NCBI GenBank assembly: GCA_900708905.1
Contig: CAADRB010000003.1
Coordinates: 5,157,969 to 5,221,968 of the forward strand
Source: Hymenolepis diminuta
Lineage: Eukaryota; Platyhelminthes; Cestoda; Cyclophyllidea; Hymenolepididae
Direction: 5' to 3'
Length of the DNA stretch: 64,000 bases
This document shows positions 38,601-50,001 of this stretch, one piece after another (the stretch's first letter is position 1; every line of letters starts with the position of its first letter). Under the pieces are notes generated by a model. The model made no database searches and had not been told where the DNA came from. It saw only the letters and a program-made list of their open reading frames with translations. The translations under genes and the position numbers were made by a program.

Positions 38601-41600
38601 CAACGGTCAGGTTTTGGAGGAGACTTTTGCGTCTATAAATAGGGCAAAGATAGACCTTTCATGACTAAATTCTAGCCATAATTTTGCCGAAAGGTGTTAG
38701 TTTTTGCATTTCCTCAGAATGCGCCAAAATCTGGTAATTCCAATGATATCAGTCGTTCTTTTAACAAGCATAACTTCATGGTCTGAAAACGAACAATACC
38801 TTGTGCCACTTAATAGCCTTGAAAAGTTTTCTACAGAGATGTTATCACTGTTTTTCAGTAGCGTACTTCCACTTGCGTTCAAATATATTACCAACGTATA
38901 TACGATGTTAGGGCTGAATAGTGGAATAGGTTTCATATTACTTATGAGAGGAATATGAAAACTTATCATATGTCTATTTGATGTCAACGTTAATGCGCTA
39001 AAACCTGTAGTTTATATTGATGGCATAATAAACCCCGTTTGAGCATTCTGTCCTCAAATTTGTTTAGTTTGTTAATCAGTAATCAATTGTAATTGACACA
39101 ATATAAAATTATGTGAGCTAGAACAAACGCGTTCTCTCTAGAATCCCCTGGAGCTTTGTACGTGGTAACCAATAGATTACAGATATCACTGCAAAACTCG
39201 AGAAAGATAAAAGAGCTGAGTTTATGGGACTAGACAAGTTTACTGACTGATGACTTGCTAAAAGTTAAGGAAAAAGAAGTGTACGGCATGTGCTACTGGA
39301 TGGTTTAAGTATATTTTTGTCATCGATGTATGGTAGACTCTTATTAAAGGATCACCATTTGAAATGCAACCACTCGTCTGAAGTTTTCAATCGTGTCTTT
39401 GTAGGCTCTATTAGGGCCAGATCTGTCGTTAGCTAGGACACTTACATATCTACAAAATACTTTTAAAAGTTGTAACAGATTTACAAAATTTAAAATAGAT
39501 TGCCACACTATGAAACATCGGATGCTTACTTATTTAATTACCGAATTTCTTTTATATTTTACACTCAAGTTCTTACCCAAGAGAGAAGAAGAAATTGAAA
39601 GTAAGCTCGATGCTATCCTATCTGGCAAGGACGATTTTCTTGAAAAGGCAATGTCTTCAAATAACTCTGGTTCGATATCAGAGGCTGTTCAGGTAGTTTC
39701 GGCCCAAGCTGGCAAATTTATCAACTTCATTAACGATCAGAGTAATTTTCTACAGATTGTGCAAAACCGCTAATTTGTGTTTCATTTTATTGTTAATGTT
39801 TTTTCTTATCTGTTCAGAAGAACAAAATGTTCTCGACGCCAAGACTGATAAAATGGGAAATGTAAGCTTTTGTCATTATTAAGTTTTCATTCCTTCAATT
39901 ACTGCTGCAACTAAATTTTCTATTGTTACTAACCGCAACAACACAGAAAAGCTTCACTAGCTGTAATCATATAATAGCGTCGTAATACAGAAAGTTGCAT
40001 AGCATTTCCGTAGGAGATTAAACTGAAGTGGGGGGGAGGTGGGTGGAGGGGTGTTAAAATTCAAATATATAATCAAGTGAGGATGACGAACCTTTTTATC
40101 TATTTAAATTTAACCATTATTTCATAATAAGATTAATTCATTTCGTAATATTCAACTATTAAAAGGTCCAATTTTCATAATGTGATCTCCGTGTTCCTAG
40201 ATAATTTCATTTTGGTGATAGTAAGAACTTATTTACCAGTTAATAGAATTGACTTATCAGCCAAACCACTTTGAATCGTTCATATCTTACAACCTTGAGC
40301 TAGCGGACGATTTCCTTCTTCTTGTTCTTCCTTCACAAAAGAATGTGCAGCATGAGATTTTGTCTGATATTCCATTTGCATATAAGCAGCTTCTTAAATT
40401 GGTCGAGACTCCATCGTGAAATATAGTCTTGTGTTTTGCGCGAAATTTCATAGCAGTCCTTTCATCGATCTGAGCGTATACTTCTGTAACGATCTGTCGT
40501 CTCCACATTTAAACACCATATTCTTGAATATTAAGAAGTAGAGATACATACGTAATTATTATTAGCCACCTCCTATCATATTAATGAAATAATATAGCTA
40601 TGAAATTAGAGTTGGTTAAAAGTCTGAGTCGTTTATTTAACCTATTGAAAGATGATTTATAAAATGATACCTTTCAATATTAGACCATTTCGTACATTTT
40701 TAACAAATAAGTATGCATAGTAAATGGGATAATACTCGGAGAACTATCTTCTATATAGGATTTTAATTTTTAAGTGGACGTTTCGGAAAGCGACCAGAAA
40801 TTTGAGACTGCCCAAGTGAGGTTCATCTGTATAAGCTGCTTGACTGTTACACCGTACAGAAGCAAGTTGTCTGGTCTGTCGCTGTGGTTCATAAGGTTAA
40901 AAATACTCCCGTTTATTTGCTTTAATCTGGATTTTATTCCATGTTCATGTTCCTATATGAATATTAATCGTGCAACAATGACCTCCTAGCTATCGGTCAG
41001 GATGATTTGGTTAAAGTCTGTTTACTCCCAACAAAGAACACCTTCGCTTTGTATTTATTGGATTTGCGGGTTCAAATGTTTGATATCTTGATGAGAGTGC
41101 TTCTTGAAATGATGCAGATAATGAATGTGATGTAGACCCGATTCCATTAAAAGTATGAGAATTCCGACTTTCTTCTCAGGTTTAGCATAACTTCAAGCTC
41201 GCAGAATGGAGAGATTGGGAATACACAAAATGAGACCAGTAAAAGTCTAGATAGGATAGGGACTGACTTTTAGGAGTCATAGCCAAGGTAACTAACCCTT
41301 CTGAAGGGGACTGGAGACTTGGAATCTGGTTATAGAAACGATTTCCTAGATCAGAGGAATTGCAGACTGGAGTTCTGTATCCGCTCCAGGCTTTATATTC
41401 AAAATCGGAATTATATCCTTCCCATTCTGCCATCCTTTAGCGATAATGAAATTTGAACGGCATTTTTTAGTAATTCTGGAAACTCATATTTGCTCAATTA
41501 AATATATGCTTTATATTCTCTAATTTTTAGTTAACAAACAAGTTGATTGAAGCTATAGAAGCACTTTCACTTGAAAAGAATGAATCTCTCTTACCACTGA

Positions 41601-44561
41601 CTTCAGCCTTGGAAACATTTGCGACCATCTCCAAGGCTATGCCATATTATGTGGTGAATCGACTCAATACAAAGTTGGAAACATCAGTTAGCGCTTTGAA
41701 GCCACTACTTTCAGCCTCATCGCGTGGTGATATCTTTCTGCTTAGTCAAAGATTGATGAAATTTGAAATATTTCTCTTAAAGGTGGGGAACAAGCTTTTG
41801 CATCTTTAAAATGACCTATTATTACACTTTTTCTTAACTCTTGGATAGGGGATGAGTCAGCAACATAAGGATCCTCTTCCAAGCCTCAAAAACCGAAATC
41901 TAAGTGCAATTGACTATGACACCGACTTAGAAAATGACCGTAAGTTTTTTCCCAGTATCTTAAAGAAGGCAAAAGCTTATGAAAAATTTAGATGAGTTCC
42001 TTTACCAGCTATTGAGCTTTAAATAATCTGCTCAATAAAAGGGAATAGAGGAAAATGAGATCGGGATGTGAATGTCATGAAGAGAAATCCAAACAGGGGA
42101 AATGGGAAGGATTACTTATTAAGTGCATTTAAGCATGAAGAGATGCATGAACTCTGGGGTCAAATTTAGTCAAGTCACACAGATGGCATTTTGAAGTCCA
42201 CTCCGATATTAAGATTACATCTGACCGGTGACTCAGCGGTTAAAGAGCCCGTCTGTGAAATTCATCGGTCATGGATTTTATGCCCACTGCCCAACAAGAA
42301 AGCCCCACGATGCCACTCCCCCAAATAAGATGAAATTTAGAAAAAAAACTTTTTTAAATGAGCCTGAGAGTGGATAAATAGCCCAATAACCAATCAGTTC
42401 ATGGGAAAATGTTAAAAGAAGTTATTATATAATTTCGCATATTTCCTTTTGAAAGATATACCAGTGCGGAGAGAAGAATTTAGAATTTACCCGCTTAACT
42501 TCACTTAGTAATAACGTAGGAATTAGCGGAGTGTCAAAATAGGAATCCAGAGAATTAAATGACATGTAGAATATATTGAATATGAGAATTACATGCTTAA
42601 TATATTATTGGAACTGTATTAATGTATGCATTAAGCTGAGATTACACGAAAGGGAATTCTCGCATTTTAGACGCTTCTTTATATACGTATAAGTGGCACG
42701 TTTGGGTGCCGCCATGATGGGCCAGATCGGTCTGCGCTTACAATTTCACCAGCCAATCATGTTCAACTTTTTATTAGTATCCCTGCGGATGGAGGAAGAC
42801 CTGAGGATACTATCGAGAGGCCCAAAACGAGTGGTCAACGGCACTCGAGCGGCTATTTACGTTTAGACACTTCTATGCCAATCCATAGTGTACTATTTCT
42901 ATAATGTAATCCTATTCCACTTATGCCACTTACAGAAAGAATGTGATACATTAGTTGAGTAGCTAATGAAAGCGCAAATGAATGACTGCTCACTGATGAC
43001 GCATATTAAATGAAGGAAGAGGACGATTGGGCATGTAGAATATAAAGGAAACCATGTAACAGGAGGTGTATTACTACTACTTATGGTGATTGAGCCAGAG
43101 CATGCAAAGATTCCCTTGGAAATTTAAGTTGAAATGATGATAGCACAAAGAAATGAGTAAGAAGTGAACCCACCGTAGGTGCAATTTTATTTGTCCGTTA
43201 ATTTTTTAGCAATATCAAATGAAGACGCTCTCGTATCCCAAAGCATTAATGATGATCAACGAAAATCTGTAAGGAGGTGTTTCTTTAATCACGTTTGTTA
43301 TAGGCGAGATCAATAGTTGCAACTTTGGAATTCTTGAACGAAGCTGTGGCGAAGGCACTACAAGACGTCCTCATTTCAGGGGGTACTGCACTGGAAACAA
43401 CATCTGGCACTTCAGGAACAGTCTCCTTCTGCAGAATGGAAAGAAGTACTCCCACAAATGAACTAGACTCCTGCGGCATTCTGAAATCACTCTTCGTCAA
43501 TATATTCTTAAATGGCAATCAATCGGACTATATCATCAGAGTAAGTAATGCGATGTTATATTAATAATTTCGCAGATGAGTAATATGACCAATGATGCTT
43601 ACGCTTTCTTTGATGATGGTCGTGAAAGTCCAAAATCAGATCTCATTTCTCTCTCGATATATTCCGGAGGACAAGCTGTAATTTCTAACGAGACATCAAC
43701 ATTTCAAGTTAAACTTAAGAAGGTAATCAGATAATAATGTAGCAAACTTTGTTCAAGAGTGTTAATGAAAATAACAGTTCGACCAACGACGAGGAACAGC
43801 TCTATTTGCCCGAACCATTAGTAGCTATCGATGGGTCACTGATATATCAAGCGTTGATAATGAAAACTTTTGAAATTGATGACACCGAGGAAACTACTTT
43901 TGTGTTCCAACTAAAACCGAATGAGACTGTTTCATGTCCTCAATATTTGGTTGTAGCAAGATTCATTATCCCGCCTAATTTGCATCAGAGAGATAATTAT
44001 GGGCAATTCTTCTGGACTATGCTACCTTCTTCAACGTCCAAATGCGGTAAGTTAAAACAGTTATCCATTAAATACCAAAATTTTTAAATTCTAAATAATT
44101 AATGAATTTAATTTAGATCCTAGTAAAAGTTGTGATGAGGGGCTCTTTGATTATGCTCTGTATATGAATTCTAGTGAATTAACAAAACTGAAATTAGATG
44201 CTTTCAAACGAACTAAGAGTATGAAATTCAAGGCATCAGAACTGAATCAACTCTATATTGGATACAGGCAGTTAAATGTCGAGGAACTGGATCTATATAA
44301 CGAAACGAATCCACCACCAATTCCTTATCCATTTACTGATCAGATTAATACAACAGCCCGTGTTTCTGTGAGTATGCCGTCGTGTTTGCATCTAACTTCT
44401 GGGGATGACCATTGGCGGACAGGTGGATGTCATGTAAAATCAGTCCTTTATGCCTACTAATTATTAACTTTTAGGTCATACCTTCGGCAAATAGTGAGGA
44501 AATTCTCTGTGAATGCACACATTCGACCATATTCAATGCAGGTTCTCGCGGTGTCCAATGA
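32697..44561 (+). CDS. Polycystin-1-family (PKD/REJ/GAIN-GPS) protein, ending after the GPS motif
   Basis: Modelled exons: 32697-32699, 32752-32989, 33653-33816, 33953-34045, 34119-34256, 35982-36162, 36211-36449, 36491-36790, 36837-37051, 37091-37533, 37574-37725, 38425-38630, 38718-38895, 39570-39741, 39818-39861, 41531-41782, 41849-41939, 43210-43268, 43304-43540, 43576-43707, 43743-44046, 44117-44367, 44475-44561. Total about 1392 aa in one phase. After a hydrophobic start (FGFFYLLFHLL) come extracellular PKD-like strands (GNYSVMAILDSYADG), then an REJ region with Cys clusters (KKCDSCH, EVCVDCNC) and helical REJ repeats (ALETFATISKAMPYYVVNRL). The pre-GPS module has NPPPIPYPFTDQIN, and the GPS is CECTHSTIF. 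Polycystin-1 relatives continue into eleven membrane helices and a PLAT domain; this one meets TGA 8 codons after GPS residue F. Weak points are the start, and the 38630 donor (GTCTAT). It may be a secreted ectodomain or a decaying gene. Confidence 0.7.
35038..35057. repeat. AT microsatellite
   Basis: A short (AT)n run of about 9 units within the 1.7-kb intron of the polycystin-family gene (34257-35981). The rest of that intron shows no supported feature. Confidence 0.8.
42200..42330 (+). repeat. tRNA-like sequence, possible SINE remnant in intron
   Basis: The sequence 'tgactcagcggttaaagagc' resembles a tRNA box A. About 30 bases on, 'cggtcatggattttatgccc' resembles a decayed box B context (GGTTC.A.TCC). 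A GC-richer tail ends before an A-run. The order and spacing fit a tRNA-derived SINE head. No cloverleaf could be folded by eye, and it sits in the long intron 41940-43209. Confidence 0.35.
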
Positions 44562-44712
44562 ATTGAAGAATCTTCGTTTTTTGCACCCACTGAATAATTC
44601 GGGCATTATTTTCTGAAATACAGCATTTATGGTATAACTTTCTTTACCTCCTCTGTTGGCATATATTTCTTGTCATACTCTTCTCACCTGTCCCAAATAA
44701 AGTACTCTATGG
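44562..44712 (+). pseudogene. Relic of the first transmembrane segment after the GPS
   Basis: Read in the same frame as the GPS exon, the DNA after the TGA continues with SSFFAPTE, a TAA stop, and then FGHYF...TFFTSSVGIYFLSY and SMDP. Polycystin-1 relatives have an FF.APN.IDF-type linker, a hydrophobic first helix with an LY-type end, and a charged D soon after, at exactly this place. The relic keeps the order but has two stops. This supports loss of a once membrane-anchored C-terminal half rather than a gene built without it. No PLAT or later channel helices were found downstream. Confidence 0.55.
44698..44703 (+). terminator. Polyadenylation signal after the truncated polycystin-family gene
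   Basis: An AATAAA lies 137 bases after the TGA stop, inside the relic transmembrane region. If used, it would make a short 3'UTR for the shortened transcript. Position only; no transcript evidence. Confidence 0.4.
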
Positions 44713-45157
44713 ATCCAAACTCTGGGTCCTCGATACCACAATTTTCCACAATTTAAACAATAACAGAAAGTAGGATGTGAAGTCGTTTTTTCAGATATTT
44801 AGCAAAATATTCAAATCTTTAAGGCAAGAGAATCTTATTAGTCTCCTTAGATGACATATTCATCCTCAGTTACTTTCTTCCAAGGTCGATACATTTCAAA
44901 GTCCTCAGAGGTGGATCATTTGGCTAATTCATGTAGCATAGCTTGGAGATAAAGTGATTATTTTCCTTTTCTACCACAGCGTATTCTTTGCCCATTTCGG
45001 AATCTACTTTTCCAGATATTTATGGCTTACCCATTTAAAAGGATGAGTTATAGCTAAGAATCTGATTTTCGTCACTAGCTATTCCGTCAGCTATAACTAC
45101 TAAAACGACCCCAAAATACCCATCAAATAACAGTCGAGGGAGAAAGAAAAAAGTAAC

Positions 45158-45163
45158 TTTATT
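45158..45163 (-). terminator. Minus-strand polyadenylation signal of the 45.3-kb relic
   Basis: TTTATT on the + strand gives AATAAA on the minus strand, 111 bases past the terminal TAA of the minus-strand coding relic at 45274. This supports a genuine 3' end there rather than a chance open frame. Confidence 0.4.
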
Positions 45164-45273
45164 GAACTGATCACTCTTGACACAAAAATTTAAATTCTAT
45201 CAAATTAACACTTAGGTGCCGTTGGCGACATTTTGATCAAGATAAAGAAAAGCTTAACAAAATGCCATTTTCA

Positions 45274-45660
45274 TTAAGGAGAAACATCTATTAATTTCTT
45301 CTTTGACACCTCCCTTTTCTGAGCTGCCAATATGACTTTAGAGATCATTTGAAGTCTTTGGGATTCTGTCTGCGCTTTTGGCTTTCCTTCAAGATATTCA
45401 TTCCGTTCATCTGATGGAAGTCAAAAGGTACCGAATTTTAGATATAATGGAGTTGACGTATGAAATGCTTCCCCTTCTGCCATACGTAGTCGCAATTGCT
45501 TCTTATGCCGGATCAGATTTTCCTCATTCAGTTGGACATTGTAGATTGTTTCCTTCGTCGTCAAACTACAAGTTTATCCAATAATCACAAACCTTTTCTA
45601 TAGAGGTAATCTCTTCTGAGTTGGTATAAATGACGGTCCTGGTTAAAATTTGTATTGTCA
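45274..45660 (-). pseudogene. Broken coding relic, unknown protein
   Basis: On the minus strand, 100 codons from 45573 to 45274 are open except for one TGA (45421-45423) and end in TAA. The peptide has normal coding character: VQLNEENLIRHKKQLRLR, AEGEAFHTSTPLYLKF, then after the stop PSDERNEYLEGKPKA and a Lys-rich end. A further block, NQDRHLYQLRRDYLYRKG, lies upstream (about 45590-45650) in another frame, separated by stops. The charged, helical composition suggests an intracellular protein, but the family is not recognised. One nonsense codon plus one frameshift fits a pseudogene, a retrocopy or sequence errors. It converges on the polycystin-family gene. Confidence 0.5.
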
Positions 45661-47519
45661 AACCTAAATCTGGGTAACTCCTTCTTCTAGAATACTATAC
45701 AAGATGGATTCTTATGTCTATATCCCCTAATCAACCTAGCTCTAATTGGAATACACTGAATCCAACTGCCAATTATGTCCTGGGGTGAACCTAAATTAGA
45801 TTTTCCCCTTTGTTATACCCGGATCAGAATCCTTTCTTTACAAACTAAAATCTGTTATTATTGGATTCCAATCAAACCTTTTATATATTCTCCCTCGATA
45901 AAATTAGAATTTGATTTATATTTTCTCCCAAATGTTACTAAAATAAAAGTTATCCCTAATATTGTTTATATGAATTAATATATATTGTACATAGTTCAAA
46001 TCGAACTGAAATAAGTTTTCGTTATAACAACTGGGGCTTGCGTTTTCCCTCTAGTTTACAAGGATGTCGGTTTTTAGATCATAATACCTCTACTAGCTAC
46101 ATAATGTCTCTCTAAATGGCAAGTCAGTCAGTTCATATGATCGTGTCACTCGGTCACCCTTCACTGGGTTTATGAACTTTGTGGAGTTGTTACTTAAGTT
46201 AACTCAGTAGCCACTCCCGTTTTCTGAAAGACCCTAACGGTCTTAGTTAATGTCACAAGTGTCCAAACAGAACACGACTGATTAGAGCATAAGTAAGTAA
46301 AAGATGACAATCCTAACAGTTTTGGCAGACATAGAAAACACACATGGCAACAAAATTAAGTCAAACAAGCTAAAATTGTCGTGTCTCAAAGGGGATTTAA
46401 AAATGTGATCAGACATTGAGAACCTGGATACCAGTTTTGCGAACTCCATTGAGTCGTTACAGCAAATTAGAATCGCTGTACGTATAAATCATTTTACGTC
46501 GCTATCAATATAAAAGAGGCCGTTATTCAATACCTATCTAAAGCACATTATCATTTAAGTGTATATAGAATACTTTTTTAATAACAATTCTGGAGCCTTA
46601 GCATTAATTTTCCCCCGATGATTAACGATGGTAGCGGAGTACTCCAAGAACTCTCAAGTTAAATCTTGATTTTGCATTTCACTGATTGATTGATATCATG
46701 GGATGCATGCGTCCTTTTGAAACACGTGCCTTGCTTTGCATAAAAGTCAGTGCTTTCAGGATAGAAATTTCACTACAAAAATCTTAGAACATTCAGTTTA
46801 TTTGCATTAAGAAATTCTTGACAGTCATGCATTACATTTTTCCCTCTAAGCGATGCATATGCACCAAACTGAGTCTACCTGCTATATTTTTCAAAGTTTC
46901 CTCCCGATTAGTATAGGAAAACTGCTGATATATAAAATTTAAACTATTAGCCACTAGTTAAGTATATCATACACCGAAAAGAAAGAAATTATTGATTACT
47001 GAATTTGCATAATCATTAAGATAAATGTATAGATGGTAGGAATAACTTTTGAGTGAAATGAAAGGCATTAATTCTGAATTTAATGCCAAGTTAAGGTAGG
47101 CGATATTCAATTGTGACCTTTCCTCAATAGAGCTAAGCGTATCCAGTTACGAACTCACTCAAAAACTGTTAATTTCATGATCTCTTCTTTGGTTCACTCA
47201 CATCTGCCATTCACAGTATCTCTAACCAGTTTATAGACTGTCCCACTCTACACTCAAATGTATTGCATTCAGGTTAGTTTATTCACATTTACCTCTATTG
47301 TCTGCATCCACGCCGCAAAACAGAAAAGTAATACCTTTAGTTGAATAAAAACACATATGAATAAGTGAGTTCACATTTAAAGAGAAAGCTAAAAGAGAAT
47401 TGAAGGATAACTCTCTATGCATTTTCCAGAAGAACCTTTTATTCGCATTTTCCACGATAATACCTCAGTTTTTCCACCCACGAAGTTGGAGCGACCTCAT
47501 TTATGTCCCTATGACGCAT

Positions 47520-47925
47520 AACCCCGTCTGTCTGACATGTCTAAACGCGTCCATAGATTTCCCCTCTTTTCTATAACCGCCTCGCTTCACATAAAAGGCA
47601 CATCCGCGCTCATGCTCTGGAGTGGCCTTACCCAAGTGACTCATATAAAGCTACTCTTGTTTCTCCAGACAACACACACTGGTCAGTGCGGACTCCCACA
47701 CGTCCTGTTCATCTCCTCTCTTTCCCAGCACGCTGCTCTCCCTCTTTCTCTCCCTCTCTCTGTTACGCATTGTGGCTTCCTTGAATACATGTTTGGTCTG
47801 CTCAACTCTTGGTGTTCTGCTTCACAATTGTCGCTAGCTCTTACTCAAACAGCTACGAATTGGTTGTCGTAATTTGTTAGCTGCAAACCGTTGGTTGTTA
47901 TCTAACCCCAACAGAATATCGGAGT
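47520..47925 (-). repeat. Dispersed repeat family 2, near-complete short copy
   Basis: The reverse complement aligns with 52619-53276. It has a TGTTGGGGTTAG start, 'caattcgtagctgtttgag', 'gcagaacaccaagagttga', 'atgtattcaagg' and a short GAGA core, then an ending with 'gacgcgtttagacatg'. It is shorter mainly because its purine core and middle are reduced. The open frame on the plus strand here is a by-product of the repeat. Confidence 0.7.
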
Positions 47926-48290
47926 GCAGGTCGAGTAATCAGAACATCGTAATTTTAATTGCCCCCAGAAACATCCACTTTAAGCGAATGATAGATTCCC
48001 TTTTAAGTTCACCGTCTTCCTTCTCAAAAACCACCACTGTTAAGTGATTGCGAAAAGTTCGATCATTGGTGTTTCTTTTTCATTACTACTCGTTGACATC
48101 TATGGGGTGTGTGATTTTTCAAGATAATAATCAAGCGATATGTATTTTACTTCCAGAGCCTAAAAGTAAATCGCTTTGAATTAAGTAACAATTGCAAATA
48201 TCATATTTTACAAATACAGGCGACTATTTGAAAATTCGATCCTTTTAGAGTTGATACAATAATTATGAAGAAGAAAGTTTAAGTTCAGGT

Positions 48291-48320
48291 CTCTCTCTGT
48301 GTGTGTGTGTGTGTGTGTGC
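48291..48320. repeat. CT/GT microsatellite
   Basis: A short CT run followed by about 11 GT units, in non-coding sequence. Confidence 0.9.
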
Positions 48321-48668
48321 GCAATTAATATGTTTTTCTAATAAGATTCTTTGAAGAGTCCCATTAAGAGGAAAATATATCTTCGAAAAATTATTATATA
48401 TGTCCCCTTGACAAATTTAACACTTATTTTATATTCTCCCATTATTAGTTAAAAGATTAAATTGTAGAGTTTATATAAACTAATTGAACAATCATATGCG
48501 CTGTACATTACCATAATTATTGAATTGTCATACGTTTTCGTTATGACAACGAGAGCTTGCGCTTTCCCTCTTTTAGGAAGCAGATCAGTATTTTAACCTG
48601 TTAAAATAAAGACAGTGTTCCTGAATCATGAATCTTAGTCAATATGATTTTACAGAATTCCTTGCAGT

Positions 48669-49020
48669 TGTGAAGCTCACCATGCTACCAAGGCTGATTA
48701 ACCCACGTGCGCTAGAACTTTCTGGGAAGTGTTGTATGTAACCAGTCACCTAGAGAACAAGTGCGGACGCGTTTGCAGAGGCTTCCTCCGTCAATCAGCA
48801 ACCAATATCCCTGCAGCCTAGCCCGGTTTTGTATTTAATGACTAAGATTTTGCAACGAGACGAACAAATACTTGAGCAGTAAACCCTCTCCACTCAACAT
48901 CTTCCTTGTTCTACTTTGGGCATAACCTAACTAATTTTGGGAGCAAATTTATAATAGAGGACTCCGCTAGAGGCTATTTGGACTGCTTAGGAGGAGTACT
49001 TAGGTGTAGCATCCGATACA
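48669..49020 (+). mobile_element. Solo LTR of a TRIM-like retrotransposon, copy 2 (352 bp)
   Basis: Starts TGTGAAGCTCACC and ends TGTAGCATCCGATACA, with a 'gcagtaaaccctctccactc' block in the middle. The flanks CAGT (48665-48668) and CCGT (49021-49024) match at 3 of 4 positions, consistent with an aged 4-bp target duplication. It belongs to the longer LTR subtype shared with 57930-58275, which has an extra 5' section containing 'aaggctgatt' and 'cacgtgcgct'. Confidence 0.7.
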
Positions 49021-49685
49021 CCGTAAATCAAATATATGCCTCGACGTGTCGAACTCGTTAAATATAGGCAATTACGCACAAAACTCCTTATAGAGAACGT
49101 GTCATTAATAGATTATGTCATTTTATATTGAACAAGTTACAACCGTGGAAAGACATACGCAAAAGTCAGAAAGCGAGGTATATTTCTGAATATCCCACAT
49201 ATCGTTTTTAGTTCGTCTTTGAATTGAAGTGATTGTTATTCCTTTCACAATCATCATAACTGAAATGTTCACGATTTCGAACTTTTGAGTACCATTTCCA
49301 ACTACGGTGACTTGCTTAGCACCTTCTTTTGTCTATTTCTAACTAACAAATTTCATGGCTGATCGTGGCTTCTCTTTAAGTCGTTGCTCCTTCCAGATTT
49401 CTTCGACGATTTTTCTCCCATCTAGCATTACGCACTACATGCTTCTCGACTGAATTAATTTTCATCACTGTTACGAGAGAATTTCACGCATCGATGACTC
49501 GTCGAACTCTATACCCAACAAACAAATTCAACTTTACTATGTCTCATATTAGCCTGTTTTTATTGTCGCATGTTTTTCGGAAAAATCTTATATTTTATTA
49601 TTACATGGATTTAGATTTTACATCTCCCCTAGTTTAAGAAAATATAAAATTTGCGCTCGAAATAAGAAAGAACCCAGAAAATAAT

Positions 49686-50001
49686 TGTGGAGTTCGCGTG
49701 CAGAGGTCAGCCAATCAGCAATCACTCTCCCTGCAGCTTAGCATTGTTTGTATTTAAGGACCAAGTTCGTCGACAGCGACTCATAAGGAGCTCTGTTCAC
49801 TTAAAATTCCTACTCTCTCATCCCTCACGGATCAATGAACCCTCTCTATTCAACACCTTTCTCGTTCTCGTTACTTTGGGAGCAGCCCAGCTAATTTCGG
49901 TAGCAAAACTATAATAGAGGACTCTGCTAGACCCTATTTGGACTGCTCATGAGGATTACTTGGGTGTAGCAAAAAGGCTTATTGCTGTAGCATCCGCTAC
50001 A
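49686..50001 (+). mobile_element. LTR of a TRIM-like retrotransposon, copy 3 (short subtype)
   Basis: Starts TGTGGAGTTCGCG and ends GTAGCATCCGCTACA, with 'tcaatgaaccctctctattc' and 'aaaaaggcttattgctgtag' shared with the 29322-29627 copy. The flanks (TAAT and AGTC) do not match. The 665 bp between this and copy 2 has no clear primer-binding site or polypurine tract, and the two LTRs are of different subtypes, so they are probably separate insertions rather than one element. Confidence 0.65.

Larger units (their letters stand above)
45661..48668. other. Intergenic region with repeats
   Basis: No gene is supported. The region contains a repeat block near 46018-46060 ('cgttataacaactggggcttgcg') that recurs near 48537-48580, a minus-strand copy of repeat family 2 (47520-47925), and a GT microsatellite. 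The remainder is AT-rich. Confidence 0.5.

Noticed and set aside
43723..43742. A 20-nt intron
   Set aside because: It is shorter than plausible for splicing, and an upstream GTTAAA donor gives a 35-nt intron with the phase kept, equal to neighbouring introns.
48669..50001. A full-length TRIM with two LTRs and a 665-bp internal region
   Set aside because: The two LTRs are of different subtypes and well diverged, the outer flanks do not form a target duplication, copy 2 has its own near-duplication, and no clear primer-binding site is seen. Two solo LTRs fit better.
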